A stretch of DNA of 64,000 bases from Leptothoe kymatousa TAU-MAC 1615. GTDB taxonomy: Bacteria; Cyanobacteriota; Cyanobacteriia; Phormidesmidales; Phormidesmidaceae. The stretch's first letter is position 1. Each line of letters opens with the position of its first letter. A model generated the notes under the pieces. That model was not told the DNA's origin. It was given only the letters and a program-made list of their open reading frames with translations, and ran no database searches. Where the stretch lies: the NCBI RefSeq assembly GCF_018739865.1, contig NZ_JADOER010000008.1:1-64000 (forward strand), in the 5' to 3' direction. Shown here one piece after another: positions 8,751-18,138 of this stretch. The translations under genes were made by a program, and so were the position numbers.

Positions 8751-9452
8751 ATGGCCCCTGTTAGACACCTGGCATGGCAGGATTTCAGCACCAAAATAGA
8801 TCTTCAGCCCAGAAACCTTCATTGTCATGAGTTTTTGGGGGATGGCAATGGGACGACATCTGTTATTCTTTACGGCCCAATTTGTTATGCCGGCAATATA
8901 TCAATTCTAGTTGATATATTGCCGGCCAGTGTGGGCATTTTGAGAAGAACGGAGGGTGTCCCTGTCTATCTAAACCCAACGGTTGGAGTTACTTGGAGTG
9001 CAAAATTACCCATGCAGCATCTGGTTTATTTTAAAGTTTTCCAAGATGATGAAGCTATTGCCTCAGGCGTGAAATTACCGTCTGGGCAGTTTGCCCTAAG
9101 TTGGTATGGTCGTTGTCATAGTCATGGTGTATTCCCTAGCTTTGACGTGTTCAAAGGGATGCAGGATCAACGTGTTGGACGCACTGTTAAACAAATGTCA
9201 GCGCCATTAACGGCAACCGGTGTGGCTAGGACTTTTTATCTTCAGCGTAATGAAGATTGGAGTGGCATTAGTGGGACTGGCGTTGTGGCCGTTGGGTTTG
9301 AATTTGACCATTGGACGGTTTTGCATTGGCTAGATGCCCAGGGGTCAACATTTTGGTACCCGAGTGTTGCCATGGTGGAACAGGTCCATGGCCATGAAGG
9401 ACGCACGCTCATTGTTCGATGTGAGATGGCGTCTAGTTTGCAATATGCCTAG
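8751..9452 (+). CDS. Uncharacterised protein with a WSGISGTGVVA C-terminal module
   Basis: 233 residues, no signal peptide or membrane segment. The first ~165 residues are not recognised. The last ~70 (FYLQRNEDWSGISGTGVVA onward, ending near VHGHEGRTLIVR) resemble a small stand-alone bacterial protein type of unknown function with the pattern SGTGxVAxGxxF...L.WL...S..W...HGH.G.T. That comparison is from memory. The gene contains a 16-bp perfect palindrome (8889-8926) that codes for AGNISILVDILPA. ATG 8751 has AGGGG about 5 nt upstream. Being 30 nt after the desaturase, it may share its transcript. Confidence 0.6.
   Translation: MAPVRHLAWQDFSTKIDLQPRNLHCHEFLGDGNGTTSVILYGPICYAGNISILVDILPASVGILRRTEGVPVYLNPTVGVTWSAKLPMQHLVYFKVFQDDEAIASGVKLPSGQFALSWYGRCHSHGVFPSFDVFKGMQDQRVGRTVKQMSAPLTATGVARTFYLQRNEDWSGISGTGVVAVGFEFDHWTVLHWLDAQGSTFWYPSVAMVEQVHGHEGRTLIVRCEMASSLQYA
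8889..8926. repeat. 16-bp perfect inverted repeat inside a coding region
   Basis: GCCGGCAATATATCAA (8889-8904) and TTGATATATTGCCGGC (8911-8926) are perfect complements around a 6-nt loop, TTCTAG. No U-tract follows, so it is not a standard terminator. Such length without mismatch inside a gene is well beyond ordinary coding constraint. Confidence 0.95.
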
Positions 9453-9571
9453 GGTTTGATGGTACAACGCAATCTTACCTGTGATGCTAGGGTAGGTAGG
9501 GCTTTGAGCAATAACCCATAGGCCATGGCCGATATCTACCCACCCGGGCCCTAACGCCGTAGGGGAGTCCG

Positions 9572-10636
9572 CTAATCGGAGAGGGGGCATAAGCACCCTA
9601 GGTCTTTTAGGAGATCGGCAATGTGAGATTCTAGAAACAGATTGCGCCTGTCGGTAGTGGTGGCTAATGGGTCTAGCAATGGATTGAAAACGACATCGCC
9701 AATGTCGATGCCCAGGGGTCTGAGGTGACCACCTGTTAAACGTTTCTGATGCTGTTCTGGAGGCTTGCCCAAGTCCTGGGTGAACCAGTGGCAGGTTTCG
9801 GACGCAATGTTGTCGGACTTGAAACAAACGAGACCTAATAGGTTGAAAAGGTTACTCTTTTTGATTAATGCATGGGTGGTGGCAGGATCTGGTTTTACCC
9901 CCAGCCCTAGCCGATCGATGAGATGGGCCAGCGCTTTGGGGCGAATGGCACTGGATGTGTCGCTGATGTCGGGGGCTAGTAAGATAGACGGCTGATTTCG
10001 GATGAAAATATTGGTAAAGTCTAATGCTGTTTCTGTGGCCTCTGAACCAGCATATTCTTGGATGTAGGCTTCGACTAGATTTTTGGCTGCGATCGCATCT
10101 TGTTTTAGCGTATCCACCAAAATGTTGATTTGTTGAATGACCCGTTGGATTTTCCTGGGAGGATACTGTTGCCTTTCGGTTGTACTTAAACTGGTGTCAG
10201 TTTGAATGCTCCTTAACAATTCACAGATAAAGGCATCACGCTGCTCTTTGTCTGTGGGCAGTGCGCTTAAGCCCTCTAGCAGAGATATATATTTGCAACC
10301 AACACTATGCCCCATCCAAACATAGTTACGTTCGTGTAGATAAACCTCATAGGGATAATTGTTCATCAGCGCCATTCTGACTAATTCAGGCAACACTCGA
10401 TATTGTTCCTGGGCTAAAAAGCCAGCTTCTCGATAATGATTGAACGTAAAGGCAAAGGGTAATAATACAATTGAGTAAGACTGCTCATAAAAGTAGTTCA
10501 ACAGATGACGGTAAAACACCATGGGGCCAAAGGTACCAAAGAATGCCCCGCCAACAAATTGAATGACGCCCTTTGGGTTTGGGTGTAGTGCTACCCAGCT
10601 ATGGGAAACCGGTTTAAAGCGTAATGATAGGGTCAT
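9572..10636 (-). CDS. DUF1350 family alpha/beta-hydrolase-like protein
   Basis: 354 residues. Opens with a VSHSWVALHPNPKGVIQFVGGAFFG-type segment and carries GHSVGCK (about 109-115), the nucleophile-elbow position of alpha/beta hydrolases with Ser as centre. This layout matches DUF1350, a family found in cyanobacteria and plant plastids. No substrate is known. The middle part (about 120-215) is a helical insert rich in Gln and charged residues. The start at ATG 10636 begins MTLSLRFKPVS. Its upstream gap holds a 19-bp hairpin. Confidence 0.8.
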   Translation of the reverse strand: MTLSLRFKPVSHSWVALHPNPKGVIQFVGGAFFGTFGPMVFYRHLLNYFYEQSYSIVLLPFAFTFNHYREAGFLAQEQYRVLPELVRMALMNNYPYEVYLHERNYVWMGHSVGCKYISLLEGLSALPTDKEQRDAFICELLRSIQTDTSLSTTERQQYPPRKIQRVIQQINILVDTLKQDAIAAKNLVEAYIQEYAGSEATETALDFTNIFIRNQPSILLAPDISDTSSAIRPKALAHLIDRLGLGVKPDPATTHALIKKSNLFNLLGLVCFKSDNIASETCHWFTQDLGKPPEQHQKRLTGGHLRPLGIDIGDVVFNPLLDPLATTTDRRNLFLESHIADLLKDLGCLCPLSD

Positions 10637-10728
10637 GGTCTGAGAAAAAGGATGATGGTTTAGCTACGGCTACTTTACGGGAGGTGAATCAATAGGTTAG
10701 TTATCCATAGACATGTGGACGATGCCCT

Positions 10729-10780
10729 CATAGTTCGAACAATGGGGTGCTACCTATACATCCCCATTGTCCGAGCTATG
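10729..10780. repeat. Long imperfect hairpin (19-bp arms)
   Basis: Arm 10729-10747 (CATAGTTCGAACAATGGGG) pairs with 10762-10780 with two mismatches and a 14-nt loop. It lies between two minus-strand genes: after the 10814-11548 gene in the transcript and before DUF1350. No T-run follows on either strand, so it is either a non-canonical terminator or an mRNA structure upstream of DUF1350. Confidence 0.85.
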
Positions 10781-10813
10781 GTACAGCTAACCTAAGGCTT
10801 AGAAGTTGGCGGC

Positions 10814-11548
10814 TTAATACACCTTACGAGCATTTGCTAAGTAGATAGAACGGCCCTTGGGAGAATAGACAAAGGGCGAATTCTTAGCCGCCTGTTGGAA
10901 CTGACGGGGCAACAGACTGGACACATCAGAAAAGTCAACCGTGACCTTTTGGGTCGCACCATCAACAACAATGCCCCTAGCATCTGGGCGACAATTTAGC
11001 TCGTTGATTTTCTCTAATGCTTTCATCTGAGCCTTTTTATCAACTGAGACATACACTAAATAGCCTTGATTAGAAAGTTTTTCGCCGCGATCGTTAGCTT
11101 CAGACTCACTGTCAAAAAAGGAGATTTGGGTATCTTCAATGGAAATAGGGCAGCTGCTTTCATTGGGTTTGCCTGCAACAACGGCATAGAGGATAGATGT
11201 AGCAGGTTGACCATTGACAGTTGTTAGGGGGCCACTAAACGCAATACGAGCATCTGTATTAGGAACGTTTGGAATTGAGTCGCTAAAGTCTAGGTCAGCA
11301 CTTTGAAACGTGCCAGAACCTAACTGTTCGTGACTTAAATCCTTCACGTTTAAGGGTATGGAAACATCAAACCCAATGGTCTTGAGTACATCAACTTTTT
11401 GCTTTTGTTCCTCAGGATTGTCGTAAAAGCTGGTTAGGGCTACATCCAACTCTGTAGATATAGCTTGTGCCATGGCGACTTTGCAGGTACTCAATACTAA
11501 AAATGTGCATAGTAAAACCCCGAAAACTAAGCCTCGAATCTTTTGCAT
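10814..11548 (-). CDS. Secreted protein of unknown function
   Basis: 244 residues. A clear signal peptide (MQKIRGLVFGVLLCTFLVLS...) ends at AMA-QA near residue 28. The mature part shows no domain I recognise. It has two Cys (in SSCPIS and LNCRPD) that could form a disulfide in the periplasm. The C-terminal third (VTVDFSDVSSLLPRQFQQA...SIYLANARKVY) looks like mixed alpha/beta sequence. The gene is probably monocistronic or leads into DUF1350 through the hairpin region. Confidence 0.65.
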   Translation of the reverse strand: MQKIRGLVFGVLLCTFLVLSTCKVAMAQAISTELDVALTSFYDNPEEQKQKVDVLKTIGFDVSIPLNVKDLSHEQLGSGTFQSADLDFSDSIPNVPNTDARIAFSGPLTTVNGQPATSILYAVVAGKPNESSCPISIEDTQISFFDSESEANDRGEKLSNQGYLVYVSVDKKAQMKALEKINELNCRPDARGIVVDGATQKVTVDFSDVSSLLPRQFQQAAKNSPFVYSPKGRSIYLANARKVY

Positions 11549-11972
11549 GATTGTAATGTGGTAGATGTTTGTAGTATTTAACGTTGTTAGGGCATAGCAG
11601 CGGCTACTGCATGCACCCAGGGCAACCCCGGCGATGACTGGTGTTGTTTGCCACTAAATTTAGTATGGAACTTAGAATGGTTGTCGCGATAGTACCCCTG
11701 TGGGTACTCTTAGCTTTTTTGATGTAAATATTGCCAGTAGTACGCTTGCTGCGAGTTCGGTTTACACAAAACCCCCCCTTAGGATTGAAGTTTAAATCAT
11801 GGGGTTGCCGACATAGTGACAAATAGGGTTTGTAGTTTTGTCTAATTTATCTGTCTAAATCTGTAAAATCATCTAGAAATAATGAATATATGAACGGGTT
11901 TTTGATGGCCATGCCGTCTTTTGTTTAGGACGTTGTAGGCATCAGATTCCTTGCATCTACTTCGTAAACTCC
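11549..11972. other. Divergent intergenic region upstream of the TIR-WD40 gene
   Basis: 424 bp between the secreted-protein gene (minus) and the TIR-WD40 gene (plus). An open frame of 72 codons on the minus strand (11604-11822) has no coding character. The segment 11836-11890 is AT-rich and could hold the plus-strand promoter, but no well-spaced box pair is visible. Confidence 0.45.
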
Positions 11973-14900
11973 ATGGCTGACTTATTTATCTCTTACTCGC
12001 GCAAAGATACAGAGTTTGTCCGCACCCTAGATGCTGCATTAATCCGTAGCAAGTACGATACCTGGGTAGATTGGCAAAATATTCCACCGACGGCAGACTG
12101 GTGGGAAGAGATAGAGTCTGGCATTGAAGCGGCCCATAGCTTTATATTTATTTTGAGTCCCGATTCGGTGGCTTCTAAGGTATGCCGGAAGGAGGTTGAT
12201 CATGCCGTTAAAAGCAACAAGCGGCTGATCCCCATTGTTCGCCGTGATGTGGAAGCAGGCAATGTACACCCTGAGTTAGCAAAAATAAACTGGATTCATT
12301 TTCGTAAGCAGGATGACTTTCGGTCTAAATTTTTCGATCTGGTAAAAAGTATCGATATTGATTTAGGGCATTGGAAGTCCCATACGACGCTGCTTACCCA
12401 GTCAGTCAGGTGGGAGAAAAGCAATCGGGATAGCGGTTTGCTCCTGCGGGGTCGTTCCTTGTCAGAAGCTGCCCAATGGTTGATTCAATCAAACGCTAAC
12501 AAAGAACCCAGACCGACCCAGAGCCAGATTGATTATGTCTCTGCCTCGGTGGCAGCGCGTAGGGCAACCAATACTCGACAGCGGGTTACTATCAGCATAT
12601 TGGGAACCTTGTTAGCCATGGCAATGGGGGCGGGCGGAGTGGCCTATGCCCAATATAAAAAAACAGAGAGAGCCCTGGATACGATTGGTAATTTGCAGGC
12701 CGTTGACAGGTACCAGGGGGTAACGGCCCGTTCTAGACAGCTTAAACAAAAGGAATTTGACAAGGGAACTTTATTAGCTGCGGCCACCATGAAGGGGTTG
12801 CAACGGCTAGACGCGCCTACCGGAGAGGTGAGTCAGATTGTATATGACAGTTTAGGCTTAATGCCTCCCAGCAAGTCTGTTTTTAATACTGAAGAATCGG
12901 TTCAAGAGATCAGCTTCAGTCCTGATGGTCGTTATTTAGCAACTCGTAGCTCTGACAATATGGGAAAACTATGGGATGTGACTGAAAAAAAGCTAATTGA
13001 ACAATTTAGTTCCGAAAAAATCAGCTTTGGCCCTAAAAATCGGTATTTTGTTAGTCATCATAGCGATCAAGGCATTGTGATCTGGTCACTTCAGGAGAGT
13101 AAACAGGTTCAACGGTTTGACCTGCCAGGGAAAAATCTGAAAGATGTCCAATTTGGTAGCGATGGCCGGTACATGGTGGCCCATAGTGATGCGAATACGG
13201 CAACGTTGTGGGATTTAGACAGTGGGCAACAAGTGGGTGGTTTCTCTCCTGGGAATACTGTTGAAAAGGTTGTCTTTAGCCCCCAAGGTAAATATCTTGC
13301 TACTTTGCACAGCGGGAACAGAGTAACAATTTGGAATGTACAAACAGCAAAGCAAGAGCACGATCGTCCATATATAGGGACTGCCTATGATGTGCGATTC
13401 AGTCCCAATGATCGCTACTTTGCTTACCGCGTCAGTGATACTGAAATCTGGGTACAGGATTTACAGGACAGCACTAACCATTCGAGAATTAGACATATTG
13501 GGAATGTCAAGGATATTAGATTTAGTCCCAAAAGCCCCTATGTGACGAACCGTTATACTAACGAAGTTGTCAGACTGTGGGATCTGCAGGCTACGAAAAG
13601 TGTTGATCGTATTGAGCATCAAGGTTCCGTAGAAGGCGTCAGCTTTAGCCCAGATGGTCGATATTTAGCGGTGAGCGGTCAAGATAACACTGCCATTGTT
13701 TGGGATTTAGACCAGCGTAAACAGGCTATCGCAATTTTTCACGACAACAAGGTTGAAGATATTAGGTTTAGTCCAGGAAGCAAGTATCTTGCCACCCGCA
13801 CTACGGGGACTCAGAGTATGCGAGTTTGGGACATTGCTAATGATATAGAGGCTGCTCGCATTGCCCATACTGGCAATGTAACAGATTTCAGCTTTAGCCC
13901 CGATGGTCGTTATATCGCCACTGGCAGTGAGGATAAAACGGTAAAGGTGTGGGATTTAGAACGCAATGAAGAGGTGGCCCGCATCTCTCATGACCGGGCA
14001 ATTACTAATTTAAGCTTTAGTGCAGATGGTCAATCTTTGGCTACGGGCAGTGCGGATAAGACGGCCAGGGTATGGGATTTGAGCCTGCAATCTAATGTTA
14101 CGCAAGTTGTTCATGATGTTGATTCCCTTGGCGATTCAAGCTTTAGTCTGGATGGTCGATATCTTGCGATCGCTAATGGAAACAAGATTGTCAGTGTTTG
14201 GAACCTGCAAGATGATCGGCAGATTAATCTATCCCATACAGTCGATATGACAAATGTAAATTTCAGTCCCGATGGTAGCTACCTGTCGACCTATGGTTCT
14301 GATGGGAAAGTCAGAGTTTGGAACTGGAGTAAAGACGACTCTGCACCTGCTATTACCATTGAAGCTTCAGAGATTACAGCGGTTGCATTTGATCCTAAAG
14401 GTCAGTACCTGGCCATCGGCCAGTCTGTTGTTATTGACAGTGAGGGAGATGCCGCTGACAGCAAGAAGAATATAGCTGTGATATGGGATCTCAAGAACAA
14501 TCAAAAGATTGAGAGTCTGGTGCATGAGGGGGCTATTAATGATCTGAGCTTTAGCCCCGATAGTCAGTATCTGGCGACGGCTAGTGATGACAAAATTGCC
14601 AGGGTTTGGAACTTAGAGACCTATGGGCAAGAGACTCGGATGCCTCATGAGGGGGTTGTTAATGCCGTTAGCTTTAGCCAAGATGGTGCCTATTTGGCAA
14701 CGGGTAGTGCAGACAAGACGGCCAGGGTTTGGGACCTCCAGCAAGAGCAGGAGCTGCCTCCGATTATTCATGATGATGAGGTGACGGCGGTAAGCTTTAG
14801 CAAGGACGGTCAATATTTAGCTACGGGCAGTGCAGACAAGATGGCGAGGGTATGGAACTTGTCCGCCTTTCAGGGACAGACCATTAGCCAAAACTTCACT

Positions 14901-15218
14901 GACGATGACGAGCAGGAGACGTTCCTAAGTTTTGCTGGCATTGCTAAGTATGCCGAAGGGGAAGAATGGGTGCTGCAGCAAATTGTTGAGTTTGCTCGCA
15001 TTCCCCATAGGTATAGTGTGGAGGATGTGCGTTTCAGTATTGACGGGGATAAATTGCTAACCCGTAGTGGTAACAAGATACAAGTCGTATCGGTGGAGAT
15101 GGACAACTTGATTGGGGAAACCTGTAAACGTTTAACCCGGAACCTGACAGAGACAGAGTGGACCCGTTTCTTTGGAGATAGGGAAGAGTACAATGCAACC
15201 TGTGCAAATCTGTCGTAA
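11973..15218 (+). CDS. TIR domain - membrane helix - WD40 repeat protein
   Basis: 1081 residues. A TIR domain (1-130) starts ADLFISYSRKD. Glu74 in CRKEVDHA sits at the place of the catalytic Glu of NAD-cleaving TIR domains, and the BB-loop region (WVDWQNIPPTADWW) is intact. A basic linker is followed by one membrane helix (about 204-226), so the TIR part faces one side and the repeats the other. From about residue 305 I count 17 WD40-type repeats with the pattern FSPDGRYLATGSxDKTxRVWDL, enough for two propellers; the central ones are near-canonical. A Cys-containing tail closes the protein. It could be a stress or signalling scaffold, or a TIR-effector sensor; known WD40-TIR and WD40-NACHT fusions make a defence or cell-fate role plausible but unproven. 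It stands alone, without a recognisable operon partner. Confidence 0.88.
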   Translation: MADLFISYSRKDTEFVRTLDAALIRSKYDTWVDWQNIPPTADWWEEIESGIEAAHSFIFILSPDSVASKVCRKEVDHAVKSNKRLIPIVRRDVEAGNVHPELAKINWIHFRKQDDFRSKFFDLVKSIDIDLGHWKSHTTLLTQSVRWEKSNRDSGLLLRGRSLSEAAQWLIQSNANKEPRPTQSQIDYVSASVAARRATNTRQRVTISILGTLLAMAMGAGGVAYAQYKKTERALDTIGNLQAVDRYQGVTARSRQLKQKEFDKGTLLAAATMKGLQRLDAPTGEVSQIVYDSLGLMPPSKSVFNTEESVQEISFSPDGRYLATRSSDNMGKLWDVTEKKLIEQFSSEKISFGPKNRYFVSHHSDQGIVIWSLQESKQVQRFDLPGKNLKDVQFGSDGRYMVAHSDANTATLWDLDSGQQVGGFSPGNTVEKVVFSPQGKYLATLHSGNRVTIWNVQTAKQEHDRPYIGTAYDVRFSPNDRYFAYRVSDTEIWVQDLQDSTNHSRIRHIGNVKDIRFSPKSPYVTNRYTNEVVRLWDLQATKSVDRIEHQGSVEGVSFSPDGRYLAVSGQDNTAIVWDLDQRKQAIAIFHDNKVEDIRFSPGSKYLATRTTGTQSMRVWDIANDIEAARIAHTGNVTDFSFSPDGRYIATGSEDKTVKVWDLERNEEVARISHDRAITNLSFSADGQSLATGSADKTARVWDLSLQSNVTQVVHDVDSLGDSSFSLDGRYLAIANGNKIVSVWNLQDDRQINLSHTVDMTNVNFSPDGSYLSTYGSDGKVRVWNWSKDDSAPAITIEASEITAVAFDPKGQYLAIGQSVVIDSEGDAADSKKNIAVIWDLKNNQKIESLVHEGAINDLSFSPDSQYLATASDDKIARVWNLETYGQETRMPHEGVVNAVSFSQDGAYLATGSADKTARVWDLQQEQELPPIIHDDEVTAVSFSKDGQYLATGSADKMARVWNLSAFQGQTISQNFTDDDEQETFLSFAGIAKYAEGEEWVLQQIVEFARIPHRYSVEDVRFSIDGDKLLTRSGNKIQVVSVEMDNLIGETCKRLTRNLTETEWTRFFGDREEYNATCANLS

Positions 15219-15354
15219 CCTTTGTTTGATGTCGGAAAATGAATATTTTGAGGAGCTTGCAACAGCGGTGTAAAGTCTTACAAACCTGATGCACGGTTCC
15301 ATAATACTTGCGCAACAATAAGCAATACAATCGGCGTACTTGGACCCCTTAGTG

Positions 15355-16068
15355 ATGGCAGCTACCCCCGAGCAAATTCAAGAAGTTTTAGCTCTGCGCG
15401 ATCGCAAAGTGGGGCCGAAGCAAATTGCCCGCAAACTAGGGTTACGCCCCGCCGAGGTGAACAATATTATCCATACCCAGCTCAGCGCCAATCCGGAAAA
15501 GCACAGCCAGCCCAAAAAGCCACTGAAATTAAAGGAATGTTTAATTGACGCCCAGGGGTTTGATCGCTTTTTTGGTAGCCAAATTATTCGAAAGGATCGC
15601 AAAGGATTGTTCCAGGTGATGGTGTCCCGTGTGGATGGACAACATTGTTTGGTCAGTACCTTTCTGATTGATGCCTGGTGTTTGGGGGTAAAAAACGTCA
15701 TTGGACCCCGAAAGGTGAAAACCATCGACTATCCATTAATGCGAGAAAAGGCCTATGCCCAAACCATGCAGGATAGCTACAGAACAATCTCCCTAGCCCA
15801 GGCGCAATCGGTTGTCTTTGGGGCGGTGGATTATGCGAAGCGATTGGGGCTGGACCCCCATGCAGATTTTGAGCGGGCTCAGGTAAACCTGGGACCTCGC
15901 ATGGATGACCTGACCCGCCATGAATTTGGCAAAAACGGTAAGCCCTATTACTTTGGTAGCCCCTATGATGACACGGACGACATTTTGGCAAAACTGCGAG
16001 CCACCGTGGGCGAGGGGAAATTTGACTACACCATTGGTATGGATCTAGGCATGGGGACGGTGCTCTAG
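15355..16068 (+). CDS. Helix-turn-helix containing conserved protein of unknown function
   Basis: 237 residues. The N-terminus (about 5-40, EVLALRDRKVGPKQIARKLG) is a clear helix-turn-helix: a recognition-helix pattern following VGPKQIARKLG. The middle contains a core VSRVDGQHCLVSTFLIDAWCLGVKN, a pattern I associate with conserved bacterial proteins of unknown function, some with SEC-C motifs; none is present here. A third region (FGKNGKPYYFGSPYDDTDDILAKL) may bind metal or nucleic acid. ATG 15355 is preferred over an upstream TTG at 15340. It follows the TIR-WD40 gene by 136 nt. Confidence 0.65.
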   Translation: MAATPEQIQEVLALRDRKVGPKQIARKLGLRPAEVNNIIHTQLSANPEKHSQPKKPLKLKECLIDAQGFDRFFGSQIIRKDRKGLFQVMVSRVDGQHCLVSTFLIDAWCLGVKNVIGPRKVKTIDYPLMREKAYAQTMQDSYRTISLAQAQSVVFGAVDYAKRLGLDPHADFERAQVNLGPRMDDLTRHEFGKNGKPYYFGSPYDDTDDILAKLRATVGEGKFDYTIGMDLGMGTVL

Positions 16069-16096
16069 ATAATGTGCGACATACCCGCTAAATTCG

Positions 16097-16378
16097 ATGC
16101 ATCTTGTGCGTGTTGTCTGGGCGGGGGGTGTGACCACCGTCAACAACGAGGAACCAGGAGACTTGGAGCGTAATGCCGATAGCGTTACTGTAAAAAATGC
16201 CAATGGTTCAACGGCTGATGTGACTCCGTTTGCCCTGGGAGACCTGGCAGATAACGACAATAACCACGAACTTTGTTTAGATACGGCTGATATCCCAGTT
16301 TCTGTTTCATTTTCCGCGGGCTATCTCACCGATCCCAATAACGACTTAAATCCAGCCACAACCGTTGACGTCATTTAG
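16097..16378 (+). CDS. Small unrecognised ORF, possibly the 3' remnant of a secreted-protein gene
   Basis: 93 codons. The sequence from about residue 22 on (rich in Asp, Asn, Thr and Val, ending NPATTVDVI) has the composition of an extracellular beta-rich domain, not of a random frame. There is no signal peptide and no clear ribosome-binding site. It may be the tail of a lost larger gene. It lies 28 nt after the HTH gene. Confidence 0.35.
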   Translation: MHLVRVVWAGGVTTVNNEEPGDLERNADSVTVKNANGSTADVTPFALGDLADNDNNHELCLDTADIPVSVSFSAGYLTDPNNDLNPATTVDVI

Positions 16379-16657
16379 CGTTGACCAAAACAATATTGGA
16401 ATGGTGACAAAATTTATGACTGCAATGGGAACAGTTTAGATTCTGTATTGATAACTCATATTACGACTTTGCCAGACTGTATTCTATTCGCTTGAATTCC
16501 CAAAAGTTATTTGGCAGCATGATCGAATCATTCGCTGCTGAACGCCCTACCATTTACATAGACCATAGCCCTATTTCGGTTGTCCACTCGTTTCATAATC
16601 TAGCTATAGCAATAGTTTTGTGCCCCCACTGCCCACCTAAGTTCTACCGTTACCCCT

Positions 16658-18133
16658 ATGACCTCTGACGGTATCAGACCCCAACCGCCGGTGCCCCCTG
16701 ATCCCCCTGCAGACGTAGCTGTTGAGGCACCTTCCCAGCCCCCATCCAGCCCCTCCCCAGGCTGGCGTCGAAAACCGAAGAAGCCCCTCTGGCCTGCGGT
16801 GGCCTTAGTTATGCTCGTGGTGGCGGGTTGGGTCGGTGTCAAGGCCTATCGGTCTTTGACCGCGGCTCCTCCTGGCGAAGATGGCGAGGACGCCATTTTG
16901 AACCTGGCGCGGTTGCCGGTGAAGGTGCAAATCGCCCAAAAAGGTCCGATTCAGGGCTGGGTATTTGATGAGGGTTCGGTGTGGCCGGTGCGACGGCGAC
17001 TGCTGAATTTTCAGGCCAGTGGCGACATTACCTATGTGGCCAAGCTCAACGGTGTGGAGCTGCGGGAAGGAGACTTTGTGGCGCGGGGGCAGTTGCTGGC
17101 GGAAATTGACGCTCGTCGGCAGGAGGCTAGCATTGACACGGCAGCAGCGGATATTCAAGTGTCTGAAACGCAGCTGAGCCAGTCGCGGGCGAGTTTTTTG
17201 CAGTCCCAGGCCAGTTTAGAACGGGCACAGTCGGACCTGGCCCTGGCTGAAACGGAGCTGCGCCGCTATGAGAATTTATTTGTCCAGGGGGCCGTTTCGG
17301 AAAGCGATCGCGATTCCTACATTAACCGGGTGGACCAAGCCGCCGCTGCCCTCAAAACCGCTGAGCAGGACGTGCGCTCTGCCGAAGACGGCATTCGGTC
17401 GGCTGAAGCCACGGTGAATGCGTCGGTTGCCCGCCTGAATGAAAGCGCCGTTGACCTGGAAGATACCCAGCTGGTGTCCCCCATTGATGGGGTGGTGGCC
17501 TACATTAATATCCGCGAAGGAGAATATTGGAGTACCCAATACCTCAACACCGCTAGTCCCCAAGATTTAATTGAATCCGCCCCAATTGTGGTGGTGGATC
17601 CCACCTCCTTTGAAGTGGAACTGGAGCTCCAGGCGGGGGACGCGGACGACATTGCCGCCGGGCAGCGGGCCTATGTCGTCCTAGAAGAGGACGTGAGTCA
17701 GGCCCAGGCGGCGGGCATCGGCTCCCAGGACCTGTTGGATATTGCTAAGCAGCGGGGTAGCGGTGGCCGGGTCTTTGCCGTTAGCCCGTCCCAAACGCCG
17801 GGCAGCCGGGGCACCGAAATTACCATTCGCGACCTCGACCGGGTGCGCAACCTGAAGGTGGGCGGTCGGGTCTATGTGTGGGTTGAAGTGGCTAGCGATC
17901 GCAATGCGGTGGTCCTCCCCATCGGGGCCGTCGTCACCAGAGGTCAGGCCTCCCATATATTTGTAGTCAATGAAGCCGATGGCACCGTCCAACAGCGTCG
18001 GGTCACCCCCGGCATTGAAGGCTTGGCCGGTGTGGAAATTCTCTCCGGCGTAGAACCCGGCGATTTAGTCGTCACCGAAGGGCAAAACCGTTTAGTAGAT
18101 GGCACCCCCGTCGAGATTGTGAGTCGGAACTAG
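16658..18133 (+). CDS. RND efflux periplasmic adaptor (membrane fusion protein, HlyD/AcrA type)
   Basis: 491 residues. An unusual Pro-rich cytoplasmic leader (about 1-45) precedes one membrane helix (about 46-63). A lipoyl/barrel-sandwich half follows (FQASGDITYVAKLNGVELREGDFVARGQLLAEID), then a long Ala/Gln/Glu coiled-coil hairpin (about 155-270), the second lipoyl half (DTQLVSPIDGVVAYINIREGE), and a C-terminal beta-barrel ending VEIVSRN. It would link the inner-membrane pump encoded 5 nt downstream to an outer-membrane channel, which is not in this window. Most adaptors in this class are lipoproteins or begin with a short helix; the Pro-rich leader is not typical. Confidence 0.88.
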   Translation: MTSDGIRPQPPVPPDPPADVAVEAPSQPPSSPSPGWRRKPKKPLWPAVALVMLVVAGWVGVKAYRSLTAAPPGEDGEDAILNLARLPVKVQIAQKGPIQGWVFDEGSVWPVRRRLLNFQASGDITYVAKLNGVELREGDFVARGQLLAEIDARRQEASIDTAAADIQVSETQLSQSRASFLQSQASLERAQSDLALAETELRRYENLFVQGAVSESDRDSYINRVDQAAAALKTAEQDVRSAEDGIRSAEATVNASVARLNESAVDLEDTQLVSPIDGVVAYINIREGEYWSTQYLNTASPQDLIESAPIVVVDPTSFEVELELQAGDADDIAAGQRAYVVLEEDVSQAQAAGIGSQDLLDIAKQRGSGGRVFAVSPSQTPGSRGTEITIRDLDRVRNLKVGGRVYVWVEVASDRNAVVLPIGAVVTRGQASHIFVVNEADGTVQQRRVTPGIEGLAGVEILSGVEPGDLVVTEGQNRLVDGTPVEIVSRN

Positions 18134-18138
18134 AAACC

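Noticed and set aside
11604-11822. 72-codon minus-strand ORF in the gap before the TIR-WD40 gene
   Set aside because: Random-looking composition, no start signal and no family pattern.
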